Positions 29,952-37,546 of a stretch of 37,546 nt of DNA are shown here, piece after piece; position 1 is the stretch's first letter, and every line of letters begins with the position of its first letter. The translations under genes were made by a program, and so were the position numbers. The notes beneath the pieces were generated by a model, which did no database searches, was not told the origin of the DNA, and was given only the letters and a program-made list of their open reading frames with translations. Source of the DNA: Planctomicrobium piriforme (GTDB taxonomy: Bacteria > Planctomycetota > Planctomycetia > Pirellulales > UBA1268); the NCBI GenBank assembly GCA_945871035.1, contig CAMBUD010000019.1, positions 1 through 37,546 of the forward strand, written 5' to 3'.

Positions 29952-30703
29952 TGGGGCAGCGCATGCAGACCAGTGCGACCGGCGGCTTGACTGCGGTGGG
30001 AATTGTGCTGGCCGGCGGTGCCTCGCGGCGGCTGCAAAAAAATGGGCCGCTGGTGTCGAGCACAGCGACTGGCCCCATCGACAAGGCGCTCTTCCAGTTT
30101 CGTGGCCGGACATTTTTGGAACACGTCTGCGCGAGTCTGGCCGATGCAGTAGCGGAAGTCATCGTTGTGGCAGCGCCTCATCAAACGCTCCCCGTGCTGG
30201 CGGGAGCCGTGCGGGTGGTGCGCGATGGTCTGCCGGGCGCAGGACCGCTGGCGGGCATTCGCGACGGGATGCGCAGCAGCCTCGAAGAGGCCTCGCGACT
30301 CGGTGTGCCGCCGCCGTCGGTGGCCTTTATCGCTTCGTGCGATGTGCCGCTTTTGCACCCGTTGGTGGTGCGACACTTAATCCAGATCGCCGCACACACC
30401 GCAGTGGCTTCGAGCGGGATCGCCTGGGCACTGCCGTGGGTGGACGCTCATCGGCAGGTGCTCGTTTCGGCCGCGAGTCTGGCTTTGTTACCGCAGATGG
30501 AAGCCTATCTGGCGAGCGGCCGCCGCGATCCGCAGGGGCTTGTCGCGCAGCTTCTGGCGATCGATCCCTCCCCTATTCGTCTTGTCACGGCCAGCGAATT
30601 GACCACTTTTGATCCGGCGCTGGCATCGTTTTTTGACATTGATACCGCGGACGATTTTGAACGTCTGCAGACGCTGCCGGGATATCCGCCTTCGCGGAAT
30701 TGA
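29951..30703 (+). CDS. MobA-like molybdenum cofactor guanylyltransferase, with odd P-loop insertion
   Basis: A 250-residue NTP-transferase. The N-terminal GIVLAGGASRRL (residues 18-28) and the later DKALFQFRGRTFLEHV, VRVVRDGLPGAGPLAGI and AFIASCDVPLLHP are those of MobA, which attaches GMP to molybdopterin. In MobA the motif runs LAGGxSxRMGxDK; here about 15 residues (LQKNGPLVSSTATGPI) separate Arg27 from Asp-Lys at 44-45, so the nucleotide loop is longer than normal. That may be neutral or may change specificity. ATG 29951 overlaps the aminotransferase stop; ATG 29963 is also possible. Other nucleotidyltransferases of this fold cannot be excluded. Confidence 0.72.
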   Translation: MGQRMQTSATGGLTAVGIVLAGGASRRLQKNGPLVSSTATGPIDKALFQFRGRTFLEHVCASLADAVAEVIVVAAPHQTLPVLAGAVRVVRDGLPGAGPLAGIRDGMRSSLEEASRLGVPPPSVAFIASCDVPLLHPLVVRHLIQIAAHTAVASSGIAWALPWVDAHRQVLVSAASLALLPQMEAYLASGRRDPQGLVAQLLAIDPSPIRLVTASELTTFDPALASFFDIDTADDFERLQTLPGYPPSRN

Positions 30704-30728
30704 TCGCTGACTTCTATACTTCGTCGCT

Positions 30729-33700
30729 ATGGCAACGCGACACGTTCGATCGAGTGCAGGCTCGCGGTTCCGCCGCCGCTGGGCCGTTTTTTCACTGGCC
30801 GCACTGACACTCGGCGGCACAGCGATTTGGCTGGCACCAGCCGTGCTGGTGCTCACGCATTTGCGTGACCGTCCGCTGCAGATGCTCTTTGCAGGTATCG
30901 ATGGGAGCGTCTTGAGTGGCGGGGCGAGTTGGAACTGGCTGGGTGGCAGCGAATACCGCAACGTAACGTTGCTGGACCGCAACGGCCGGCCCGTGGCCGC
31001 TGTGCAACGCGTTGTCATCGAACGCGGACTCGTTGCGCTGGCCTTGGATCCCACGCAGCTTGGCACGGTGCGGCTCATCGGTGCTACGGCTCTGGTGGAG
31101 GTGCGTCGCGGCGGCAGCACGTTGGAAGACATCCTCGCTCCGTGGCTGGCCACGCGTGCCTCTGCGCCGCCGCAGGCACCGGTTTCATTTGAAATTGAGC
31201 TCGTCGATGCGGCCGTGGAGCTGGTTGATCTGGAGCGGCGCGATGCGTGGCAGATCACAGAATTGCTTGCCGCCGGCACCGTGCGACCCGATGCGAGGCT
31301 GGCCGGTTGGACGGTGTCGGGTCGGGTGCTGCACTCCGGCCAACCGGCGGCAGATTTAATGGCCGCCTTTACACACACGGTGCCTACCAAAACGGCAGAG
31401 CACGGCAGGGGTATGCAACTGGATCGCACGACTATTGCCGCAGGCGCAACCGCCATGCTGACGCGCGATGGTGGGTGGTCGGTTTCGTCTCCGGCGGCAC
31501 CGGTGCCCACGCTGCCGCGCACGCTGGCCATTGCCACCAATCGGCTACCGCTGGGAATTTCAAGCGTCGTGGCCACGCGCTTTGACACCGAGCATTTGCT
31601 CGATGGCTTGGCTGACGTGCGAGTCGACATTCTCCTCCCACTCACCGCCGCCGACACCGGCTCTCAGGGGACAGGGCGGCCGCGTGCCATGGGCAACGAG
31701 AGCCTGCAGATCAGCGGGGTGATTTCCGGTTTGCAGTTGGCACTGTGCCACGCCGACACGCTGGCCGAGATTGCTTCGATCGCGCGCTGCGAGATCCCGC
31801 TCGACATTTCGCTCACTCGCCAACTCCTCACGGTTCGCCATCTCAAAGCCACGTCGCCGCTGTTTACAGCCGAGGCCTCCGGACGCATTCAGATTCCGCA
31901 GGGAAACTCGTGGGACTGGGCCGAGGCGTTAATCGGCGAAGATTTTGCGTTGGCAGCCGACATCGATCTGGCCGCTGCATCGCGGGCGATTCCCGGTGGG
32001 CTCTCCGTGCGGCCTGATGTGCGCGTGACGGCGGGTCAATTGCAGTTGGCGGCTGCAGCGCACGCCGATGGAGGCGATCGTTTGCTAGAGGTGCGGGTCA
32101 CCTCACGCGATCTGGCCGCAGTGCAAAGCGTGGCTGCTACCGCGGCAGGCGGCAGCGGTGACGATGCAACGCCCGCGATCGCAGCACACGAGCGGCTCCT
32201 GCGATGGAACGAGCCCTTCACAGCCTGGCTGCGGGGGCGACGGGGCCCGGCCCGCAGCGACTCTCTGCACATTGAAGAGGCGCGCATCGCGTCGCCTGCC
32301 GTTGAGGTTCTAGCAACGGGTCATGCCGGTTCTGCGAGCTTGCAGTGGACCGTCGACATAGACAAGCTCATTCAAGAGGCGGCCGAGGTGCTCGATCTGG
32401 AGTCGCTGACAATGGCCGGCATGGCCCGCGGTAAAATCGACATCGGCCGCTCGGTAGCCAACGGGGCTCAAACGGCGAAAATCTCGGCCAGCATGGCCAA
32501 CTTCGCGCTGCTCGCGCCGGGCCGACCGGCGTGGCGCGACAAAGAGATCACACTGGAAGCGGAGGTCTGCGGCAGTCTGGCTGGCGGCGCCGTGCTGGTG
32601 GATCAGGCCCACGCCAAAGTTTTATCGGCAGACGACTCTTTGGAGCTCACGCTCAACGGTGGCACGCTCATCGATCTGTGGGCCGGCCTGGGCAGTCCAG
32701 CAGCCGGCGCCGCCAACTACACGCCGTGGGTGCGGGCGGCCCAAGACTCTCAAGGCATCACCGCCGACTGCTCGCTGGCAGGGGATCTGGCCCGCTGGCA
32801 GGCGCGGCTGATGGGGATTTATCCGCTTGCAACAGCCGGTGATCTGGCACTCGCCGGCAAGCTGCAACTCTCGGCGTCGCTAACGGCACGCGGCGACAGC
32901 TGGCAGATTGAGCGCGCTGGCGGTGAAATTGAAAAACTGGTGGCGACGTTTGCCGGGCGTCAGATCAGCGAACCCCGTTTGGTGGTCAGCGCTGCGGGTC
33001 TTCTCCATCCAGCCACTGGCCGGTTGGAAATTTCGTCGGCCGAAATTCTCACAGCCACCGTCTCGCTGCGCAGCGGTGGAGCTGCGCTGCTGGGCACCGA
33101 CACCAGCCCCTCCGCCAGTGCCGGTGACTCGCTGATCGATCGGCTGCGTGGGAAGGTGCAGTGGCAAGCCGACGTGGGCCGCCTGGAAAAATGGATTGTG
33201 TCGCCTCTGGCAGCGGCGAGCTGGCCGGCCGGTGGCCGCGCGTGGGGAACGCTTGAGATTCTCGACACGCCAACGGGCCTCAATCTGCTGCTGGAGGCAA
33301 CAGGCAATCAGTTGTCGCTGTCGAGTGTGCCAGACTCAGTTCCAACCCGCAGCGCTGCGGCCACGCCCCAGCCCGTTTGGACTGAGCCACGGGCCAGGCT
33401 CATTTTGGAAGTGACCCGCGGTGGTGCTGCGCCGGTTGCCTCCGAACGGTTGACAATCAACAAGCTGGCGCTGGAATCCTCAACGGTAGCGCTCACCGCT
33501 AGCGGTGGCGTGAGTGAATGGTCCTCGCGCCGATTGGTTGATCTGTCCGGCACGCTGGTCTACGACTGGGAATTGCTGTCCCGATTGCTAACGCCTTGGA
33601 CCGGCGGACGGGTGCGATTGGCTGGCGGCGGGGCACGACCCTTTGCCCTGCGTGGCCCGCTGCGCACTGCGGCGCAGGATCTTGTCAACAGCCAGCGCGG

Positions 33701-34778
33701 GCCCCAAAGCACAGCGCCACTGGAAGTCGCTGGCCCCGGCGCTGGCACTGGCGCTATTGCGCTCCCGGATAATTGGCTAGCGACTGCCCGCGGCAACCCT
33801 GCGTTAGCCGACACCAGCGAACAGACGCGCGTCTGGCTCCCGGTGGCCACGGCCGTTCGCCCTCAAGACAGCGCAGCCAACTGGCTACGCTGTCTCTCCG
33901 TCGACACCTCCACAGCGTGGAGCGCCGCTGAAGTGGAGGGCGTGCAGGTAGAAGCCGGTGAAATGGCGGTGCGTCTCTTTGAAGGACAGCTCGCGCTGGG
34001 TCCGTTTGACATCGGCGTGTCGGGTGGTCGGGTCCGTGGCGCTCCGTGGCTGCGGCTCTTGCCGGCACCGGCAGAATTGATCGTGCCGCCGGGACGCATC
34101 GTCGATCGCGTGGCCGTGTCGAAGTGGTTCTGCGATCGCTGGCTGGCATGGATTGTTCCCCTCATCGGTCACTCGACCCGCACCGAGGGCGTGATGAGCG
34201 TTGATCTGGCAGGCGCCCGACTGCCACTCGGAGATTTTTTCGCCGGTGAAATGTCGGGGCAGGTGCTGTTTGAGAAGTTTGAGGTTACGCCGGGCTCCCA
34301 ATCGCAGCCCTTCGTGAATTTGCTCATCAAACTGCAGTCGTTGGTCGACCCGCGATTTGCGTTTGGCGACAAAACTGTTTTACTGCGCGTGCGGCCAGAG
34401 CCGCTGCGCATCAAACTCGCCGACCGGCGGCTCTGGCACGACGGCTTGGTGATGGAAATGGGTCAGTTATTAGTGCGCACCGCCGGAAGCGTGGGTGCCG
34501 ACGAGTCGCTGGCAATGGTGGTGGAGGTGTCGCTGCGCGGCGACATCGCCGCTGCCACGCCGGTTGTCGGCCAATTGCTCCGCACGCCGCTGGCGATCCC
34601 ACTGCGTGGCACGGTGAGCCGGCCACAATTTGATGCCGGCTCCATCGATACGATTCTGGGACGCATTGTGGAAAACACAGCACAGGCCGTCATCAACGAC
34701 GGCATCGGTCGCGGCCTCAACAACTTAGAAGGTTTGTTTGGTAACCCGCAGCCGCCTCCGGCGCCTCTGAACAAATAA
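30729..34778 (+). CDS. Large AsmA-like envelope protein
   Basis: A 1349-residue protein with one N-terminal membrane anchor (about residues 18-42, WAVFSLAALTLGGTAIWLAPAVLVLTHL) after a basic start. The rest is predicted to be mostly beta strands with repeated L-x-V-x-L patterns, as in AsmA/TamB/YhdP-type proteins that bridge the envelope and move lipids. The end, from about 1150 (VMSVDLAGARLPLGDFFAGEMSGQVLFEKFEV ... LRGTVSRPQFDAGSIDTILGRIVENTAQAVINDGIGRGLNNLEGLFG), resembles AsmA C-terminal regions. It follows the MobA-like gene by 25 bases, and a likely terminator follows. Function by family analogy only; the middle region is not assigned. Confidence 0.7.
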   Translation: MATRHVRSSAGSRFRRRWAVFSLAALTLGGTAIWLAPAVLVLTHLRDRPLQMLFAGIDGSVLSGGASWNWLGGSEYRNVTLLDRNGRPVAAVQRVVIERGLVALALDPTQLGTVRLIGATALVEVRRGGSTLEDILAPWLATRASAPPQAPVSFEIELVDAAVELVDLERRDAWQITELLAAGTVRPDARLAGWTVSGRVLHSGQPAADLMAAFTHTVPTKTAEHGRGMQLDRTTIAAGATAMLTRDGGWSVSSPAAPVPTLPRTLAIATNRLPLGISSVVATRFDTEHLLDGLADVRVDILLPLTAADTGSQGTGRPRAMGNESLQISGVISGLQLALCHADTLAEIASIARCEIPLDISLTRQLLTVRHLKATSPLFTAEASGRIQIPQGNSWDWAEALIGEDFALAADIDLAAASRAIPGGLSVRPDVRVTAGQLQLAAAAHADGGDRLLEVRVTSRDLAAVQSVAATAAGGSGDDATPAIAAHERLLRWNEPFTAWLRGRRGPARSDSLHIEEARIASPAVEVLATGHAGSASLQWTVDIDKLIQEAAEVLDLESLTMAGMARGKIDIGRSVANGAQTAKISASMANFALLAPGRPAWRDKEITLEAEVCGSLAGGAVLVDQAHAKVLSADDSLELTLNGGTLIDLWAGLGSPAAGAANYTPWVRAAQDSQGITADCSLAGDLARWQARLMGIYPLATAGDLALAGKLQLSASLTARGDSWQIERAGGEIEKLVATFAGRQISEPRLVVSAAGLLHPATGRLEISSAEILTATVSLRSGGAALLGTDTSPSASAGDSLIDRLRGKVQWQADVGRLEKWIVSPLAAASWPAGGRAWGTLEILDTPTGLNLLLEATGNQLSLSSVPDSVPTRSAAATPQPVWTEPRARLILEVTRGGAAPVASERLTINKLALESSTVALTASGGVSEWSSRRLVDLSGTLVYDWELLSRLLTPWTGGRVRLAGGGARPFALRGPLRTAAQDLVNSQRGPQSTAPLEVAGPGAGTGAIALPDNWLATARGNPALADTSEQTRVWLPVATAVRPQDSAANWLRCLSVDTSTAWSAAEVEGVQVEAGEMAVRLFEGQLALGPFDIGVSGGRVRGAPWLRLLPAPAELIVPPGRIVDRVAVSKWFCDRWLAWIVPLIGHSTRTEGVMSVDLAGARLPLGDFFAGEMSGQVLFEKFEVTPGSQSQPFVNLLIKLQSLVDPRFAFGDKTVLLRVRPEPLRIKLADRRLWHDGLVMEMGQLLVRTAGSVGADESLAMVVEVSLRGDIAAATPVVGQLLRTPLAIPLRGTVSRPQFDAGSIDTILGRIVENTAQAVINDGIGRGLNNLEGLFGNPQPPPAPLNK

Positions 34779-34834
34779 GCGGCGGGATCGCTGACTGAAG
34801 TTCCCGTTAGACGCGCGATTGTTTTCCATGGTGA

Positions 34835-34875
34835 GCGCCAGACTGGGCAGCAGTCTGCGCGCTGCGGTTTTTTTT
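34835..34875 (+). terminator. Intrinsic terminator after the AsmA-like gene
   Basis: Two overlapping stems are possible: CAGACT with AGTCTG, lengthened by GCG/CGC across one bulged base, or GCAGC with GCTGC directly before GG and an eight-T run (34868-34875). Either gives a plus-strand terminator 60-90 bases after the stop, between convergent genes. Confidence 0.6.
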
Positions 34876-34901
34876 GGTAAGACCCACACGCCCGTCGGCG
34901 T

Positions 34902-36266
34902 TCAGCCCAGACCGGCTACGCCGCTGGACTCGCTGCGGCGCTGCATGCCGGCGATCAGGCGCAGGAGTTGTTTGCGGTAGGCAAAATGTTCGACCTCCAA
35001 TCGGTGGCGTGGGGAATCGAGGTAGTCGCTTGTGCCGGTTGGCCGTGGCTGCTGCCGCTGGCGGTACAGCCAGGCCGCGGCGCGTGGCACGCGTTGGGCG
35101 GCGCTGGCCATGTGGGCCACCAACTGACTTTGCAAATCGGTGAGCCCCCATTGGCCGCTGTCAGGTTGAATCAAGCCGACGGCAGCGATGTCATCGCGCG
35201 AGGGATGCAAGAGGTTCAGATACAATCGGGGGCAATCGTCGTTTGCCGGCACGCATAAGTGCTCTGCAGCGATGAAAGGCAACGAGAGCTGATAGCCGGT
35301 TGCGCAGATCACGACATCAAATGCCTCGCTGTGGCCGTCCTGAAATTCAACCGTCGCGCCATCGATGCGTTTGATATCTGCCGCTGGACGGATGCGGCCG
35401 GCTTTGATCTGCCGGTAGAGTTCGTCATTGACAACCGGATGGGTTTGCCAGAGTTTGTGATCGGGACGAGCGAGGCCATGGCGATGCGGCAGGCCGATCG
35501 TGCGGTCGATCGCCCGCAGGCTGATCCACCGGCGCAGCCAGAGTGGCAGCCCCAATTTGAGGAGCCGTTCGCTGCGCAGATCCGCGGGACGGCCGAAGAG
35601 CAACCGGGGCACGACAAAATAGCCGCGCCGCGTGGAGTGCACAGTCTGACCGGCATGCTGCGCGCATTCGGCCGCAATGTCGCAGCCGGAGTTACCGCCG
35701 CCGATCACCAGCACGCGTTTTCCGGCAATCGCCACCGGCTGCGTGGGCGATTTATACTCGCAGGCGTGCAAGAGAATCCCGCTGAAGGCGTTGCTTTGAG
35801 TGGGGAAACGCGGCACCCGATTATGACCGGTGGCAATCACAACGCCGGCGTAGTGTTGGGCCGCTCGGCCGGTCGCATGCACGATCCAGCCACCACTGGC
35901 CTCGCGCGATTGCGGGGCCGGTTCGATGCGCTCAACCACGCTGCAGCGGCGAATGTGCGGCAGCAGGTCGAAGTGACGGGCATAGTTGCGTAGGTATTCC
36001 AGACACTGCCGGTGGTCGGGATAGGCCGGCCATTGGCGCGGCATTGGGAAGTCGGTGTAGGCGGTGAGAGTCTTGGAACTGATGAGTCGCGTTGAGGCAA
36101 ACAGACTGGAGGCCGGGGAATTGAAATCCCAGTTGCCGCCGAGAGCATCTTCGCGTTCGAGGCACTCCGCCGGCAGGCCAGCCGCCAGTAAATTTTTGAG
36201 GGCGGTCAGACCCGACGGTCCTGCCCCAATCACACACCATGGCCGCTGGGAACGCTCGTGATGCAT
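34902..36266 (-). CDS. Flavin-containing monooxygenase-like protein
   Basis: A 454-residue FAD/NADPH enzyme. The FAD loop is CVIGAGPSGLTALKNL (about residues 11-26), the NADPH loop VLVIGGGNSGCDIAAE, and between them FSGILLHACEYKSP fits the FMO fingerprint FxGxxxHxxxY. A DVVICATGYQLSLPF segment is the usual ATG motif. Such enzymes oxygenate nitrogen or sulfur in small compounds; substrate here is unknown. ATG 36266 is chosen because it starts just before the first dinucleotide loop; a longer reading of the frame runs antisense over bioF and is rejected. bioF ends 49 bases upstream, so the two may be co-transcribed. Confidence 0.85.
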   Translation of the reverse strand: MHHERSQRPWCVIGAGPSGLTALKNLLAAGLPAECLEREDALGGNWDFNSPASSLFASTRLISSKTLTAYTDFPMPRQWPAYPDHRQCLEYLRNYARHFDLLPHIRRCSVVERIEPAPQSREASGGWIVHATGRAAQHYAGVVIATGHNRVPRFPTQSNAFSGILLHACEYKSPTQPVAIAGKRVLVIGGGNSGCDIAAECAQHAGQTVHSTRRGYFVVPRLLFGRPADLRSERLLKLGLPLWLRRWISLRAIDRTIGLPHRHGLARPDHKLWQTHPVVNDELYRQIKAGRIRPAADIKRIDGATVEFQDGHSEAFDVVICATGYQLSLPFIAAEHLCVPANDDCPRLYLNLLHPSRDDIAAVGLIQPDSGQWGLTDLQSQLVAHMASAAQRVPRAAAWLYRQRQQPRPTGTSDYLDSPRHRLEVEHFAYRKQLLRLIAGMQRRSESSGVAGLG

Positions 36267-36315
36267 GGTTGCGATTGGAAGGCCGTCTCTGCGGCTGACC
36301 TGTCTGGTAGAACGA

Positions 36316-37533
36316 TCAGGCCCGCCCAAGGGCTTGGGCGAGTTGTTCAAGATCGCTGGCAGTATGATGCCACGACACGCTGGCTCTGACGAGGCTCCTG
36401 CCTTGCGGCACGCTCGGCGGTCGGATAGCGGGAACAAAAAACCCTTCGCAGGCCAGACGTTCGGCCAGCGTGACGGCCGCTGCTGCACTGCCGACAACAA
36501 TCGGCACGATCTGCGCTTCGGCACCACCGCAGTCGACTCCCAACTGCGCAAGCCGGTCGCGAAACTCGGCGGCATTGCTTTGAAGCAGGCGGCGGCGTTC
36601 GGGTTCCTGCGTTAAGAGACCAATTGCCTCTGTGGCCGCCGCAGCAATGGCCGGTGGCTGGGCGGTCGAAAAAATCCACGGCCGCGCCTTGTGTCGCAGC
36701 CAATCGATCAAGGCTTGTCTGCCGGCGACAAAACCACCCGCAGCTCCCAGTGCTTTCGAGAACGTACCCAGCCGCAGATGCACGCCGTCGGCGCAGCCGG
36801 TGGCCTCAACCAATCCGCTGCCGCGCTTGCCAAACACGCCGGTGGCATGCGCTTCATCCACGAGCAGCATGGCTCCGTGGGCCTCTGCAATTTCACACAG
36901 CGCAGCCAGCGGCGCGATTGTGCCGTCCATCGAAAACAGCGTGTCGGTGACGATCAATTTTCGCCGCGCATTGGGCTGGGCCTTGAGCATCGCAATGAGC
37001 GCAGCCAGATCGCGGTGTGGATAGATTCCGACCGTGGCCTGCGAGAGCCGACAGCCGTCGATGATGCTGGCGTGGTTGCGCGCATCGCTGGCGATCAAAT
37101 CGTCGGGGCCGACTAGGGCGGCAATGGTGGCCGTGTTGGCAGCGAAGCCGCTGGTAAAGAGCAGCGCCGCCTCGACGCCGAGCAATTCGGCAACGGCCAT
37201 CTCTAACGCCTCGTGGGCCTGCGAGTGCCCGCTGACTAAAGGACTCGCCCCGGCCCCAAACCCCTCAGCGCACGCGCCGCGCGAGGCAGCCTTTGAAAGC
37301 CGCACGTCGCCGGCGTAGCCGAGGTAGTCGTTGGCACCAAAATTGAGAAGCGTGCGGCCGTTGAGATCCACGGCGCGGCCTTGACGCCCGCAGCGCAGAC
37401 GCACAGGCCTTTGCAATCCCGCCGCCCGGAGGCTCTGCATATCAGCGGCGATCCAGGCCAAGCATTCCGGCAGGGACTTTGCAGTCGGCAACCGTTGCGA
37501 CGGGACATCAGAGGCGGCGATTCGGCAGGGCAT
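36316..37533 (-). CDS. bioF: 8-amino-7-oxononanoate synthase (biotin synthesis), possibly another oxoamine synthase
   Basis: A 405-residue PLP enzyme of the alpha-oxoamine synthase family. LNFGANDYLGYAGDVRL, GFGAGASPLVSGHSQAHEALE, LFTSGFAANTATIAAL, LLVDEAHATGVFG, and the PLP-Lys in RLGTFSKALGAAGGFVAG are visible. BioF joins pimeloyl-ACP/CoA and alanine; 2-amino-3-ketobutyrate CoA ligase (Kbl) and others share the fold. GFGAGASPLVSG favours BioF over Kbl, and a biotin ligase gene nearby agrees. ATG 37533 is used; the frame is still open upstream to the window edge, so a slightly longer N-terminus cannot be ruled out. It precedes the FMO-like gene on the same strand. Confidence 0.8.
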   Translation of the reverse strand: MPCRIAASDVPSQRLPTAKSLPECLAWIAADMQSLRAAGLQRPVRLRCGRQGRAVDLNGRTLLNFGANDYLGYAGDVRLSKAASRGACAEGFGAGASPLVSGHSQAHEALEMAVAELLGVEAALLFTSGFAANTATIAALVGPDDLIASDARNHASIIDGCRLSQATVGIYPHRDLAALIAMLKAQPNARRKLIVTDTLFSMDGTIAPLAALCEIAEAHGAMLLVDEAHATGVFGKRGSGLVEATGCADGVHLRLGTFSKALGAAGGFVAGRQALIDWLRHKARPWIFSTAQPPAIAAAATEAIGLLTQEPERRRLLQSNAAEFRDRLAQLGVDCGGAEAQIVPIVVGSAAAAVTLAERLACEGFFVPAIRPPSVPQGRSLVRASVSWHHTASDLEQLAQALGRA

Positions 37534-37546
37534 CCAAACATTATGC

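Noticed and set aside
36267..36575. N-terminal extension of the monooxygenase-like protein over bioF
   Set aside because: It adds about 100 low-quality residues in the shadow of bioF; the FAD loop lies just after the ATG at 36266.

Overview
The window looks like a chromosomal segment of a GC-rich planctomycete, most likely a Pirellulales-type bacterium (inference). The grounds are a secreted acidic-repeat protein with an SHD1-like domain, two paralogous outer-membrane proteins of the DUF6268 type, a secreted SUMF1-fold protein, a class II (B12-dependent) ribonucleotide reductase, very short or weak ribosome binding sites, frequent GTG/TTG starts, and short tandem repeats in most gene-poor gaps. 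I see no rRNA, tRNA, insertion sequence, prophage or CRISPR array.

Layout. 1-1157 (minus): the first codons of a secreted protein cut by the window edge, then a secreted SUMF1-fold protein. 1507-7005 (plus): a tight six-gene sugar-acid operon (UxaE-type tagaturonate epimerase, TIM-barrel sugar isomerase/epimerase, FucU-type mutarotase, aldo/keto reductase, COG3618 lactonase, zinc MDR dehydrogenase). Read together these fit oxidation of L-galactose and/or L-fucose: mutarotation, oxidation to the 1,5-lactone, hydrolysis to the aldonate, oxidation to D-tagaturonate, epimerisation to D-fructuronate. 7171-8376: phosphoglycerate kinase. 8442-13980 (minus): the SHD1/acidic-repeat protein, a secreted transglutaminase-like protein and an MFS transporter. 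14153-15484 (plus): a DUF3748 beta-propeller protein.

15692-20343: class II ribonucleotide reductase nrdJ on the minus strand, with a clear promoter followed by two NrdR-box-like sites exactly 31 bp apart; divergent from it are a DJ-1/PfpI protein and a Fur-family regulator. 20478-24102 (minus): a Ca2+/H+ antiporter-like carrier and the two DUF6268 outer-membrane proteins. 24546-26568: biotin ligase birA converging on, and overlapping, an RlmM-like rRNA methyltransferase.

26569-27298 is a repeat- and hairpin-rich interval holding a 22-residue lysine-rich gene with an excellent Shine-Dalgarno sequence. 27299-34778: inositol-phosphate synthase (minus), then an aminotransferase, a MobA-like nucleotidyltransferase and a 1349-residue AsmA-like envelope protein (plus). 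34902-37533 (minus): a flavin monooxygenase-like protein downstream of bioF.

The most interesting items are the sugar-acid operon with its epimerase ending, the NrdR/nrdJ control region, and the tiny lysine-rich gene with its structured leader. All family names come from reading motifs; no database search was run.
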